DNA of 64,000 nucleotides from Laccaria trichodermophora (Eukaryota; Basidiomycota; Agaricomycetes; Agaricales; Hydnangiaceae): NCBI GenBank assembly GCA_018417955.1, contig JACTVC010000023.1, positions 862,762-926,761 on the forward strand, read 5' to 3'. The stretch's first letter is position 1. Every line of letters starts with the position of its first letter. The notes beneath the pieces are model-generated. The model was not told the DNA's origin and made no database searches. It saw only the letters and a program-made list of their open reading frames with translations. This document shows, one piece after another, positions 1-12,748 of the stretch. The translations under genes were made by a program, and so were the position numbers.

Positions 1-827
1 ACTGACCACACACCTCGAAAACGTGCTTCAACGGATCCGTAACTTCCTGCCACGTATTCACCAGCGATTTGTGTCGCTCCCTCATAACTAGGTACAGATC
101 CTGATAAGCCTCCCGCGAGACTAAACAGTCGTGCTGGACCCGCTTCTTGTAATTCGTCATTGCGCCCCACCCGTATCGATGGAGTGTTTCTAGAAGAGCT
201 AGACAGGTGCGGTACAAGCGGGAGTTTGGATCCGTCGGGGTATTTGGCAAAGGGAGTGCTTCCATACGCAGTCTGGGGGAGGTACCGGTGTTCATGGGCG
301 AATGGATGTACCGAAATGCAAGGTGAGATACGGAGGGGTGGTAATAGGGTAGGGACGCGCCTGGAGCCACGATGGGAGTAAGGATAAGCGTGTCTGGGTT
401 TCCGGACTCGGAAGCATGAAGGGAACAGTATTGTTCCAACGCCGCATCTCTTCCGGGTCTTCTTGGCAGGAGTCGGCGATGGATACATTGGACAGGGTGG
501 TGTTTCTCCAAACGCGGAACGTCTTCCACAAATTCTGACTCTGATTCTTCAACAACTTCCGATCTCAAGATCAAAGTCGAGTTGTATTCGGGATGGTGGA
601 TGAGCTGCGAAATGGCTATTTCGAACTAGGATTTGGTACGTGTTATTTCAGAATGACTTTACAGGTTGAGATGAGTACCTTACGATTTCAATCGGGAAGT
701 TCGCGGGGCAAGAGATGATAGGTGTCCAAGTTTTACCATCGTGAATCAAAGCTGGAGTAAAGTTTTCCGTGGGATCGTACTGAACGGGCTCGAACCGAGG
801 CCTTTGAGCAGCGCCGTTGCCCGACAT
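1..827 (-). CDS. TRM44: TRM44-like tRNA(Ser) Um44 2'-O-methyltransferase, 3' part beyond left edge
   Basis: Exons 684-827 and 14-625, with a 58-base intron (626-683, donor GTAAGG). Bases 1-13 start the next intron (donor GTGTGT), so 252 residues are visible and the gene leaves the window. The ATG at 825-827 begins MSGNGAAQRP. Seen in order: NSTLILRSEVVEE (about residues 65-77), LLPRRPGRD, LPYYHP, GAMTNYKKRVQHD, TDPLKHVFE. From memory this order matches the AdoMet-dependent TRM44 family (PF07757), a cytoplasmic enzyme that 2'-O-methylates U44 of tRNA-Ser. The methyl-donor pocket would lie off-window. The frame is intact apart from the intron, so the gene looks functional. Confidence 0.85.
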
Positions 828-1404
828 AGTCAGCAGTCGACACCAAGATTAGCGTGCCATCTTTGTGAAGCCCAAAGAAACGTACATGTAGAATGGCTAT
901 ACTCCAGGCAACAATCTGGAACACCAAGAACTGAATACTCGTCACGGAGGGAGTTTTTACAGCACGAGATAGCGAGGTGGTGGTTATCGAAAGGAAAATT
1001 CGACGTACATGATCGGTTCTCACGCGTCTTCACACCGCTGCCCAATTGCCCCCTGAAAGCTGCGTGGAATTCTCTTTATGACAGAAGACATGGACTGTAA
1101 TTTTGCGTTCATACAGATTTATCATCGAATACACATTTTCGACAAAATAGCTGCGAAAAACCGACCTTGGAACTATTCACTGGCACGGAACTGCCAGTGG
1201 AGCGTAAGAACTTTTTCAATCGAGGGCGACTTCTTCGTGTGTCCGGATACTCTGCTCGGGAACAACTCGGGAAGTATTTTTGTGGAAAGAAAAGGGTAGA
1301 ATGTGTATCCATGATTGCATGCGTGAACTTGGCGAGAACGTAAGTACAACAGATGCAAAAACGAACTTCTGTGTACGCCACCATGACTCACACCTCGACG
1401 AAAA
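828..1404. other. Intergenic stretch between two minus-strand genes
   Basis: It holds the upstream region of the TRM44-like gene and the downstream region of the adenylate-forming reductase. Short open frames exist on both strands, but none shows a recognisable motif, splice continuity or a low-complexity-free extended reading. I see no RNA gene or repeat. Confidence 0.5.
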
Positions 1405-4400
1405 CTAAATTAACACACCCACCCGCCTCCAATACCCCACACTCGCCCTCACCAACTCATCCTCATTCTCTCCAACCAGCTCCCTGAACGCCGCCGAATC
1501 CCTCCCTGTTTCATCCATACGAAAGCCAACCAATCCAAGTCCCAACCTCGCAAACTCCTCTTGCAGGAACCTCGTGATCGGGGTAGCTGGCAGGACTTCC
1601 TCGTCTTTGCGAACGCAAGCGATCCATTGTTGGAATGGTGTCAGGGGGAGGGGAGTGGCGCTACCGCTCAGGAGAGAGGCGAGGGTGTGGGTTATGTGGG
1701 GCCAGGGACGTCGTATTGGGTTCTCGAGGTGATAGATTGGTTTGAAGGATGGCGAGAACAAGAGGTCGATGAGGATCTCGCTTGCGCGGTCGGCGGGGAG
1801 CCATGAGGCTGTCTACCACACGAGAACATCCCATCAGACGGGTCATAAAACGAGAAAACATAACTCACCCCCCGCAAATCAGGCACAACTCCCAAACTCT
1901 GCATAGTCCTCACCATCAACGGGACATGCTCCCATTCATTCCACGCTCCTTTATCCATCGTGCCTGTTATTTGTCCAAGACGTACGACGGAAGCGCGTAC
2001 TCTCGACCCAAAGAGCTGATTCACGCCCTCAAGTAGTTGCTCGCAGACCCATTTGGCTTGTGCGTAGCCGAATGGCGCGGGGTGCGTTGCGTCTAGTGGG
2101 ATTTCTGGTACTTGGACGGCGGGTATCTCCGAGGATGAGGAGGAAGAAGGGAAAGTGGATGAAGAAGAAGGAGAATAGCGACTTGCAACTGCAATGGAAG
2201 AAGTGAACATTATCCTTATCGTTCCTGCGTTCAAAAGGGCCAGTCGGATGAGGTGACAAAGTCCCTTTACGTGCGGCTCGAAGGAGGAGAGGTGGAGGTT
2301 GAAGTTCACGGACCAGGCATTATGTATGATGTGCGTCACACTCTTCAACTGTGCGCCATCCTTCACTAACCCAACAAAAGAGAAAAAAATGAACGCACCT
2401 CACCCAACTCCCCCTCACCAAGTCCGAAATCCACTTTCGTCAAATCGGCCTCAAGGAGAACGACCTTTGCCCAGTCCTCTCGGCTAACACACGCTCCGCG
2501 TCTCTCCAGTGCTTCCGTTTGGCGTTGATGGAGACTCAACCCAGAAGAACACGCCCTATTCAGACAAATGACCTTGGACACCCCAGGATCTTTGGCCAGC
2601 CGAGCAAGGAGGAAACATCCCAGGCTTCCTGTCGATCCAGTTAGTAAAACAACGGAGGAGTGGGAATCTTGAGGTGGTGGTGGTGGTGGTGGCGATGCTG
2701 CACCTGCACCAGCCCCGTTCTCGCTCGTTGGAAGCAAAGAGGCATAGCTGCCGAGTACCTCCCGATATCGCCCAACCATCTCTTTCATCCCTCTTATCCT
2801 CCCCTCTTCATCATCCACCACTTCTTCCCTAGCCATCCGAAACAGAGATAATAAAGCCGCTGTCATCTTATCCACTGACGGATAGGCAAAACAAAAGTCT
2901 TTCTCCAGCTGAGGCTCACCGAAACTTGCTGCTCTTGAGTTCCTCAACTGGTCAAGAATGGCACGTTGGACGCGGGAAGCCTGTAAACTATCCAGACCCG
3001 CTTCGAACATGTCAGAGTCGTTTTGGGGAAGGGAAATGCCAGTGATGTCTTCCACGATCTTGTGCAGACGCTCACACAGCGCAGAGCTGGACATCTGGAA
3101 TTTGTGCGCCGCACTGGGACTAGAGATGGAGCTCAGGCTTCCCATACGTTCATAAGCCCCTCGAATCTCCCGCTCAAACAGAGCATAATTTGCCTTCCTG
3201 GCTACGCTCCCTTTATCCGTCCTCACGAGCGGCTTGCACTCCTCGAAAGTGAACAAAACGAGCTCGGGGGGTATTTGGGCGTGTGCATCTAGGAGGAGGT
3301 TCGCGCGGTCGATGTAGGTGAATATTCCCTGTTCCAATTCCCCCGCTACAACTTCAGCTTCACCTTTCACGTCGAACTGAGGGTAGCCCTGAGGGCTGAT
3401 CCCACTGCCGACGATGCCCTGTCTACTGCGCAGCTCAACGACAATGCCGACAGCCACCTCCCCATCGCCAAACGCCAAAACACCCCTTACATCCGGATGT
3501 TCACCGATCAATCGTTCTGCAAACTCGGGGTTGAATTTTTCCCCGTTTGAGAGGACGATCAGGGTATCTGTGCGGGTGAGGATTTGGTACTGTTTAGGTT
3601 TGGTTAGGTTAAAAAGAGAGGTGGAGGGAGGCTGAGGAACGGAATCGAGGTCGGGATTAATGTGCGCGACTTCAGGTGCAGCCCAAAGTAGGTCCTTGAG
3701 AACGAAATCCTCCGTCCACCCCGGAGGCCGAAAGACGAGCGTATACGTCCTCCTTTGTTCGTCTTCTCCATTTTCGTTCTTGTCCTCCCCATTATCCTCC
3801 CCATTACTGGGGTTATGATTCTCGGGAATGAACTTGAAACCCAAATCCGTCCTTGGACTCAAATACCGCCAATCATGATACCCAGGCTTGACATTTTCAA
3901 TTGGCGTGATGGGTCCTGTCTCAGAGGCACCTTCAAAGGAAATCACGATTTAGTGCGAGGTGCGAACAATAATTATAACCACCCACCCCAATGATTCAAA
4001 ACCCTAACACCCCCCTCGGCCATCCGTCTCCCAACGATGTCCTTCAAAGGTGCACCGCCAACGACGACGATCTCCAATTTCTTCATCGCCTCCAACCCCA
4101 CATCATCGGGGAGGCAGAGGATATCTTCAATAATACACGGCACCGTGAACAAATAGCGGGCATTGGTTGAATGCATGATGTGATGTGTGGAAAGGGCGGT
4201 GGGTATGACGCCAGATGGGGGAAGGACAAATGGGAGGTTTATAGATAGGGATAAAAGGGGTGCAAGGAGTCCGAATCCCTGTTATTTTGATTTTCATACG
4301 GTTAGCTTCGTCAAGCTTGATATTTGGAAGAAAAAGCCGACGAACATGATACAAAGGCGACGTAACGACGCTATATCCCTCCCCAATCTTCTCTTCAAAA

Positions 4401-5158
4401 CGATGCGCAGATGCGAAGAGGAGCAAGAACGCGTGGGAGTGGTATATCGCCTTTGGTAGCCCAGTGGTCCCTGATGAATGGAGTATTAGTGCGTCGAGAT
4501 CTGTGGGGAGGTGGTCTTCATATGGAGGTGGAACCGGCGATCGAGGGGAGTCGCGTGTGGGGGAACCTGGGAGGAAGAAAGTGGAGTGGGGAGGAGCAGT
4601 GACGAAGCTGGGTGGGGGAAAGTGGGAACTTGAAGAAAGAAGAGAAAGTGCCTTACGGGCGACGAGGGATGTTTGGGAGGATATGAGGATGGAGGTGGGG
4701 GATGTTTCTTCAATTAAATGTGCAATTGATGTGGGACTGAGGCGGGCGGAGAGGAGTAGGGCCTATTTTTGAATCGTCATTTGGTAAACAGAACGATAGA
4801 AGAAAAGAAAACCCACCGGCACACCAATCCTCAACAACGCACTCAAATACATGAACAATCCCACATCACTCGCCAAAAGTATCGCTACGCATCCTACTTT
4901 CTCTTCCCTCCTCCCCCTGCCTGTGGTCGTACCTGATGAGATGAGCCAGGCCGACGCACGTTCCACCATCCCCCCAAGCTGCGCAAATGAAAGTTCGCAG
5001 CGAGGTTCAGAAGCGCGGAGTTGAAGGGCAAATGTATGGTGGGGATTGTGCTGGGATGCGAACGCGATTAGTTGCGGGAGGGAAGATACGGATGGACGGT
5101 GGTCATTGTAGCCCGCGAGGTTGAGGTATGGGCGGATGAAGGGGGGAAGTGGGGGCAT
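1405..5158 (-). CDS. Adenylate-forming reductase (A-T-R, non-ribosomal peptide synthetase-like)
   Basis: Six exons: 4817-5158, 4346-4762, 3987-4278, 2399-3930, 1869-2360, 1405-1812; about 1160 aa. The adenylation domain (about 1-600) has ILHSSGTTGLPKA near residue 209 and, across an intron, NHWG/ASETGPI near 350. The carrier domain has FEAGLDSLQ, with the pantetheine serine near 665. The reductase domain starts with LLTGSTGSLG near 780 and has YAQAK (Tyr about 960, Lys about 964) and YHLENP. There is no condensation domain. Enzymes of this agaric group activate a carboxylic acid as AMP ester, load it on the carrier and release it as an aldehyde with NADPH; the substrate cannot be read here. 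The acceptor before exon 5 may be at 2360 (38-base intron) or 12 bases further in (50-base intron); both keep the frame. Confidence 0.9.
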
Positions 5159-5723
5159 GATAGATGGGTCATGTAGATGGATGTTAATGGTAGGTTATAT
5201 GGCCTGGAGGGAGCTTGATCAAATGAAGGCTCGATGAAGAGTAAAGATTACTGTATGAAGAGAAGCGTATCAGTGTCGTAGACAATCATCATTTTTGCGC
5301 GTCTTGTATGTGGTGCCAAATGTCGACTTTTGGCAGAACGTTAACCGTTCCAAATGTCTCCTCGCCATCCTCGGTACCACTGAAGAGTCAGACACTCCGT
5401 CAAACCCCCAAAAATCTTGAAACCTCGAAATGGAACTTCAGTTGCTCAAAAGGCGGACGTTCTGCCTCCAGGCCCCGGTGCTCAAACCCCCGAGACAAGT
5501 TGGCTAAGTAAACAGCCACAAGTTGGAGCAAGCGTTCTACTTTATCACTGTTTTTGAACTCCAATGTCAGGCCGCATGCACATGAGTCGTAGGAAGGCTA
5601 AGTACTTAACTTAGATCTTCTAAAAGGCAAGTCAGTCAACAAAGTCAGTCGTGGGAAGATCTACCGAAATCTTTGCTCAACCCATGATATATGATACGTT
5701 TCTCCTTCCCACCACAACAGTCA
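5159..5723. other. Divergent promoter region between reductase gene and F-box gene A
   Basis: The genes on either side are read away from each other. From about 5340 the sequence is a diverged copy of 7680-8090, so the F-box duplication carried its upstream region along. Nothing else is recognised. Confidence 0.5.
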
Positions 5724-6988
5724 ATGGCGTCTTTCTCCGACTCACCTCTGGAGATTATCACAGAGATAATCAACGCTCTTCAGGATGATATTTCCGCCTT
5801 GGAGGCATGCTCTCAGACCTGCTCGTTGCTTTTACCATTGTGTCGCAAATACATCTTTCGATCCATCCACATCGGTGCTCGTTCCTACCCACAGAGCAGC
5901 TGTCCACGCCTCATCACATTATTCGGAAATCTTCTTGGAAATAATCCCGGAATTTCAGATTTGGTTCGCAATTTCGTATTCCACATGTGTTCGCCTGATG
6001 TTGACGATGATGATGTGCTCCGGGTACTGGGAAGGCTTCACCATCTTCAATCTTTCGAGCTGGGAATTGGTGACTCTACAACAATAGAGTGGAATGCATT
6101 ACGCCAACCCCTTCGAGACGTCTTGTTGCGTCTAATCCAATTGCCTTCCCTCTCCCGCTTGCATATATCATACATCTATGATTTCCCAATCACTGTCTTC
6201 TTTCCTTGCATGAATCTAGCCGACCTCACCTTGACCTGCATCACAAAACCTACTATGGCGGTGAGCTATGAGGAAGATACTTTTGCGCCGGAAACTTCTC
6301 CACAGCTTCAGTCATTTGCTTTCCGTCAGGACCGTGATTCATATGCAATGTACCTTCTCAACGCCAGACGTCCCAATGGTGTTCCTGTGCTAGACTTCAG
6401 CAAAGTTGGGATGTTGAGCGTTGAGGCGAATAGAGACCAGGATTTGATGGCAATCCAAGCATTGGTCAGGACTACGAAGCAGCTTGAAACTCTAACATAC
6501 ACAAGTACATATGGGGAGCCCTATTCCATATCCATCATACCTCACTCACGATTTTAGCCGAAATGGCCCAGGGATACACAGGTTTTGCCGCATCGATGAA
6601 CGCGTCATCCCTGTCAACGTTGAGGACCTTGCGCCTTCAGCATGACATCGAAGATGACATTCAAGACCCTTTGTGCGGAATCTGCAAGGAATTTAGCATC
6701 ATTTCGGGGCAAAACGTAATTGAAGAAATATTCCTGGACATCATCGTTCAAATCGACTGTCAGTGTAAAACCGGTAGTGAATGGGGAGAATTGGATGCTG
6801 TACTCTCGCGTGGTTTCCCCAAGCTTCGCACCGTGTCGCTCGACATCCAAATCTATGTTTTTGCATCGTCCTTTTCTGAAACCGTCTTACAGGAACAGGT
6901 AAACGAGATTCCGAGGAAGTACTTTCCATGGCTGTCTAGTAACGTACAAGTAACGTTCAAATTTTCATCCGACGTGTATTGGGTTTAA
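5724..6988 (+). CDS. F-box protein A (tandem paralogue)
   Basis: Exons 5724-6504 and 6558-6988 with a 53-base intron (donor GTACAT, acceptor TTTTAG); 403 aa. The start ATG is the one shared with the downstream paralogue (MASF...). An F-box-like segment spans about residues 7-48 (LEIITEIINALQDDISALEACSQ, then a cysteine/leucine stretch and RKYIFRSI). The rest has leucine-spaced segments (LHHLQSFELG, LSRLHIS) like a degenerate LRR. Such proteins usually recruit substrates to SCF ubiquitin ligases; the target is unknown. Family assignment rests on the N-terminal motif only. Confidence 0.8.
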
Positions 6989-8092
6989 ATACTCTACTGT
7001 AAATATAACCCTGTCTTTTTTTGCCACTGACGTCTTCCAAAAACACTCTCAGTAGTAACCAGAATTTATTGCTGTCATAGAGCGAGTTAGTCATTCATTT
7101 TTACCTGGTGTCTTTTGCGGATTCCATCTCTCGAGGTGCAACACCATGTACCCATCTTAACGAGAATCTGCGAACGACAAGAACACAAGAATATGTAGCC
7201 AAGACGGGCCTGCCAAGCTGATAGGATTTTATGATAGTATGTAGGTGGTCGCCGGGCGTGAGGACGATAAGAAATGTTTGGAGTCATGTAAGTCGCCTCC
7301 GGCATTGCAAGTGTGCCACTGACCTCGGTATAGCTGTGCACTCGCAAAATCTATAGCAAACTTTAAGCAAACTTTAAGTTCTTGACGTCAACTTCGACAA
7401 CGAGCCCAAACTGGGCGGCCCAAGGGCCGCCGGGCCTTCAACATCTAGTGAGCGCCTGGAACAACGAAGACACTGCAGCAATTTGGATTGGCAGAGGGCA
7501 AGCAGAGGGACACCCCCACGCCAAGACCAAAATACTATCCAGCGAGCCGGATAGTGCTGAGGCGTGGCTAATGGCCTCTCATTTTTGGAGCTCTAATTCC
7601 TAAATGTCTGGGCGACCCTCTCATAACCCCCCCCGAATCTCACTTGCAGCCGTGGACGTTCGGCATCTAGTCAGCCGTTACGAATGTCCCACGTCCTCCA
7701 GTAACCAGTTGTCTCCTCCCAATCCTCCTCCCACTGAACAGTCACTCGCACCGTCAAAACTTGAACCCCTCAAGCAAAGTGGAAACTCCTTGCTTCTCGA
7801 AATAATACCTTCAACTGCTCAAAACGTGCAGAGGCTCCGGTGCTCCGAGTTGAAGCCTCGAACCCCTGGCGGCGTTCAAGTTGGCTAATCAAATCGCCAG
7901 AGTTGAGCCACGCCCTCTGGTTTATCCTTGAATCGCGACCTCTGGCTTCAGATTCCAACGTCAGGCCTCATGCACATGAGTCATAAAAATGCAAGCAAAT
8001 CACAAAATCAATCGTGAGAAGATCTATCAAAAGCTTGCTCAACCACCCAATTGTGTGGCGCCAGACATTTCTCACTCTCACCACGACAATCA
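6989..8092. other. Spacer between the two F-box genes
   Basis: The stretch 6989-7680 is unique within the window; 7680-8092 is the duplicated promoter region. Short open frames (for example minus 7087-7347) have no recognisable motif and I do not call them. Confidence 0.5.
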
Positions 8093-9363
8093 ATGGCGTC
8101 TTTTTTCGGCTCACCTCTGGAAATTATCGCAGAGATAATCGATGCTCTTCAGGACGATATTGCCGCCTTGAAGGCATGCTCTCAGACATGCTCATTGCTT
8201 CTGCCATTGTGTCGCAAATACATCTTTCGATCCATCCGCATCGCACCTCGTCCCTACCCACAAAGAAGCCTTCCACGCCTCATTAAATCATTCGGAATCC
8301 TTCTCAGAAACAATCCCGGAATTTCAGGCTTGGTCCGGAATCTCGTCTTCCGCATGTGCTGGCTCGACGTTGAAGATGATGATGTGCCACATGTCCTGGG
8401 GAGGCTTCATCATTTACAGTCATTCGAGCTAAGCAACGGTGAACATATGATAATTACATGGGATGAATTACGCCAACCGTTCAGAGAAGCCTTATCGCAT
8501 CTCATTCAACTGCCCTCTATCTTCCGGTTACAAATATCACTCATCTGTGATTTCCCAATCACCGCATTCTTTCCTTGCGTGAATCTAGCTGACCTCACCT
8601 TGGCCCGCCTCACAAGCCCTACTATGGCGGTGAGCTTTGGAAAGGATCTCCCTGCACTGGAAGCTGCCCCACAGCTTATGTCATTCGCTTTCTGTTTGGA
8701 TAGTGGTCCATACGCAATGCACCTTTTGAATGCAAGACGTCCCAATGGCGTCCGCGTGCTCGACTTTCGTAATGTTCGATCGTTGAGTGTCGAGGCGGAT
8801 AAAGTGCGAGATTTGGTGGCAATCCAGGCATTCATCAGGGTTACAGAGAAGCTTGAAACTCTAAAGTACTCAAGTACGTGCGGGGAACCCTACTGCATAT
8901 ACATATATACCATATCTCACTTACGATTTTAGCTGAAATGCCCCGGGGATACACAGCTTTTGCCGCATCGATGAATGCGTCATCTCTCTCAACGTTGAGG
9001 ACATTGCGCCTTCAGCATGACATTGAAGATGACATTCAAGACCCCTTGTGCGGAATCTGCGAGGAATTTAGCATCATTTCGGGGCGCAACGTGATTGAAG
9101 AAATATTCCTGGACGTCGTGGTTCAAACCGACTGTGTGTGTAAAACCGGAAGTGAATGGGGAGGATTGGATGCTGTACTCTCGCGTGGTTTCCCCAAGCT
9201 TCGCAATGTTTCCCTCGACATCACAATCTGTGTTTTCTCATCGACCTATCCTGAATCCCCCTTACAGAACCAGGTAAACGAGATTCCGAGCAAGTACTTT
9301 CCGTGGCTGTCTAGCAACATGCAAGTAACGTTTAAATTTTCCACCAACCTGCAGTTGATTTGA
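8093..9363 (+). CDS. F-box protein B (tandem paralogue)
   Basis: Exons 8093-8873 and 8933-9363 with a 59-base intron (donor GTACGT, acceptor TTTTAG); 403 aa, exactly the length of paralogue A. The F-box region reads LEIIAEIIDALQDDIAALKA. The second exon, with the DIEDDIQDPLCGIC segment, is the most conserved part. Both genes keep open frames and the same splice sites, so both may be expressed. Role as for paralogue A: probable SCF substrate adaptor, target unknown. Confidence 0.8.
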
Positions 9364-9425
9364 ATATCTGTTGCAAATATAATAACCCTATCTTTCTTTT
9401 TTTCCATGCCGTCGTCTCTTTGCGA

Positions 9426-11930
9426 TATGGGATTATGGTCGACGTGAGGAGACAATGGCACAAGGGTGCCCACGTCAAGTTCTTGGACAGCGTGAAACTG
9501 GGATGATGTTGAGGTGCGCCGGTACAAGTCGTACGTTCCAACACAGCACTCCATTTTCGCGTTTGGAAAGGCTGACATCAAGTGCACTGTCAACATCCGA
9601 CGCCAGCCCATTGGTCAACGACGGCTACAGACACTCTCAAGTACGTTCTCCATGTGGGAAGGCGAGGGTTGACGATACTTTTCTCTGTGCGTGCAAAATT
9701 TTGAAATGTTGGAAAGCTTTGAAGCATGCGACGTGAGTCACGATGTATTCATCAGTCAACGGGGGTAGGACTGAAGTGGTGATGAGACGGAAAAGGCAAG
9801 AAAAGGCGGTAAATATCCAAGAATACCAATGCCAGATCTTCGGTACGCAACTCAGAGAGCTGAGTGGCCTTGCGACATCGGTTGGATTCCGCCAGTTGAG
9901 TTGCGCATGTGATGATTTGAAACAGCTCAATGGTGTTGTCGTTGTCAGGAGCGATGCCAAGAGACATGTGAACAACGCTCGGGTTTAGCCGGATGCGGTT
10001 TTGCTTTTACCAATACCATCACTCCGAGCCAGGCTGCGCCTTACAATCACGCCCCCTTCCAAAAGATGTATTCCGTTGGTGGCCGTCCACCTTTCTTTCC
10101 GAGATGAGAGATAGCAATCAGCTACCATCAAACTGACTCGCCTCAGCTCGACTGGGTCAAATATCCACGGACGGTGTGGCTTCAAATCGTATTCATCTCA
10201 CCATGTTTATTGGATACCGCTTCCCGTCTATGTTCTAGACACTCTTTGGCTTCACCGATTGGTCGTCCGACTGAAGGAGTAGCCATCGCGACTCTTTGTC
10301 TGTACGCGAACGAATTGATTCCCCATTTATCGCATTCGACCTCAGTGTCCCAGAATATCCGTTTCTTCATCAAGAATTGTGAGGGACTACCTCCCCGCTC
10401 AATAAAGCTAACAAACAACCAAAAGGCGTTTGCGTCATGGTGCCCGATCCCCATAAACAACTTGGCGGCTCCCATGTACACAAAAATGCACAGGTAAGTA
10501 TCTTTCCGTAACGTGTTCATTCTTCGGAAAGGTAAATATAAAAACCCTCTTCTTCTCTGGTACTCGTCTCTAGCATATACTATCCTATCTCTCAGTACGT
10601 CCTTTGATATCCCCCTTTATTTCTCCACTCATGGTCAAAATTCAATCAGTAAACGCAACCATGGAACTCTTCTCAATCCCCATCGGGCTCATCGCAACCC
10701 TCTACACCGCGGATACTGCAACAATCATGAAGGAAGTCTGCAGCAACGCCCGCGAATCGCCAATCCCATCCTGCCCCCAGGATACACTGTGACGCCGTTC
10801 AACGCTGGTATTCCCGACCAATGCTGGCGATGCTGCCAGGCCATTCCGGATGGATTTGGGTGCTACGGTACATACATACTTCTTTCAATCGACGATCAGA
10901 ACGCTAATTTGGCTGTACCACAGATGTCTAGATCTGAGGAAATAGTCTTTCCTGTCCTTCTGTCCCCAATCAGCGCTCTTTTTATTGATTTGTTTTCTGA
11001 ATCTACGTCGTGGATGCTCATTGAGTGCTCAATGCTGTGAATGGACGTATGTACGGCATGGTAAGCATGTACTTTTATCCAACCGATGTCAAAGTCTTAC
11101 GGACGAGCATTTTTTCATTATATGTATATAGCCTCCACTGTCAGACTCCCGTGTTTCATTGTAATGGATACACCACCGAAAGGTTGAGAATATCAGCGTT
11201 GACTCCGATGAGAGGCGCGCGGAGGGATAAATGCTACAGAAGATGTTGGCAATTTTAGATGACGCCGCTATCTCCCCCTAAATCTTTTGGCCTTTCCCCG
11301 CGGAGGATCTCAAACACCACTCGGCAATCGGGTGTCTCTTCCGTTATTTCTCTTTGCTGACGCTCTACGCTCAGTCACAATCGTAATATGATTTCGGGAC
11401 TCTATACGTTTCGCTCTACATCCAACAGAAGTTCCAAATTGACTCTAGGGTATCCACCATCCCGGCATTCTCAAATCATCACCAGGTACAAACTCGGAAT
11501 TCTACAGACATCAGGCCGCAGTTGACATCCTGCCGTTGCACCGGTTTTTCTCTCCAACCCTCTGGATGCAATAAGCTGTTGAATGTAGACGTTCATTTGT
11601 ACTCAAGTGCTCACTGCTGAGCCGCCTTCGCATCGCGCTTCAAGTTGTCCTTGCGTTGGTGTCATAGTGCCGGTACGATTCCCGTCTAAATTCTGAAAGA
11701 CTGCATTCAATGACCCCGTCGCTTAGGACTTGGAAAGGCAAGTCCTCGCTGGCAGTCATCACGATCATCAATCACTACTTACTGCACTTGATAAAAATCC
11801 ACGTCTTCAGATTCTTACGGAAAGGTATCCATTATTGAAGGCTTTCGCAGTTCTTAATCAAAGCTGTCCTGAGCTTCTCCCGTTCATCATGGATTGTATC
11901 ATCTACTTAACGCTTAATGGTCAAACTGAC
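9426..11930 (+). repeat. Block X, copy A
   Basis: Aligns with 39660-42390 (copy B), and its first third with 62830-63430 (copy C). Most of it is in the same orientation, but about 9426-9652 is inverted relative to B and C. It contains the cysteine-rich secreted-protein pseudogene at 10661. I recognise no transposase, terminal repeat or poly(A) in it. Confidence 0.8.
10661..10931 (+). pseudogene. Small cysteine-rich secreted protein, frameshifted (copy A)
   Basis: Exon 1 is 10661-10867 and exon 2 10924-10931, with a 56-base intron (GTACAT...CACAG). The ORF starts MELFSIPIGLIATLYT, a short hydrophobic leader. Cysteines follow, including a CWRCC cluster, and the intended stop is just after the intron. 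One base is missing near 10785 compared with copy B, giving an early TGA. One cysteine is also replaced by arginine. Size, leader and cysteine spacing resemble small secreted proteins of plant-associated or wood-decay fungi; function unknown. Confidence 0.6.
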
Positions 11931-12748
11931 GTGCCGAGCCCTCCACTTCGCGACTTTGGCACTCGCATGACCAACCGACAAGATACTCCTCGTAAGCCAG
12001 CTCCTCACTTTGCGCCTATCTTAGTTCTAACGATCCAAAACTTTACCTGACGACTCTGGGCTTATGACGCTGGTCAAGGCTTCGTACGTCGGTTCGGTGC
12101 TTTCTATTGTGGATTATACACTTTCAGGAAATATTCAGAAACTTTGAGCGCGTTTTTTCCACCCGGTACCACAACTTTCCTCTTGCCAGCCTCAACCTCA
12201 ACGACTGCCGTTACCTCCTTAGTGCAGCTGGCGTGCAACAAATTCCTAGATCCCGCGTTGGATTCTCTGTTGTTCTACCGAGGGTTCTGGACTCAATGTA
12301 ACCCCTCTTGGAATTATTCCCATGGCTGAAGTTGATAAATGGTGAGTCGCAACGTTTCTTCCCATCACGATACGTTAGAAGTTCGCGTGAGATCCCTACG
12401 CTTTGAACTGCTAACATCCCTGCGTTCAGCACGGCAAAAAGTAGACTTGTGTGTGTCCAAGAAGCTCAGTTTCTCTCGACCCTGGACGACCGACTGGGAA
12501 AATCAAAAAAAAAAAAAAGAAAGATGCTTGAGAGGGTATGTGCAGTGCCGAATTGCTCCAAAAGCGGAAGAGGTGTCCCACGAGAAGACGTAAAATCAGT
12601 GATCTAACTGGAGTAAAGAAACACCACTACAACAGAGCAGGGATGTTTAACTGCATTGCCGCAGTTTATAACGATCCTGATCTATCATCGCTCAGTTCTG
12701 CTTTCCCCCGTAGCGTTCTCCTCTGCCCCTCTCGTCTAAACATTCACT
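11931..12748. other. Unassigned stretch upstream of membrane protein gene
   Basis: No open frame with a recognisable motif. A run of 13 A lies near 12507-12519. The last part should contain the promoter of the gene starting at 12749. Confidence 0.4.

Larger units (their letters stand above)
5340..9410 (+). repeat. Tandem direct duplication carrying two F-box genes
   Basis: Unit 1 is about 5340-7000 and unit 2 about 7680-9410. Promoter, both exons and the single intron align in the same order. The copies differ by many scattered substitutions, so the duplication is not recent. The intron position is identical (after 781 coding bases in both). Confidence 0.85.

Noticed and set aside
741..1100. 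A 119-codon plus-strand open frame
   Set aside because: Its first part is antisense to the well-supported first exon of the TRM44-like gene and it has no motif.
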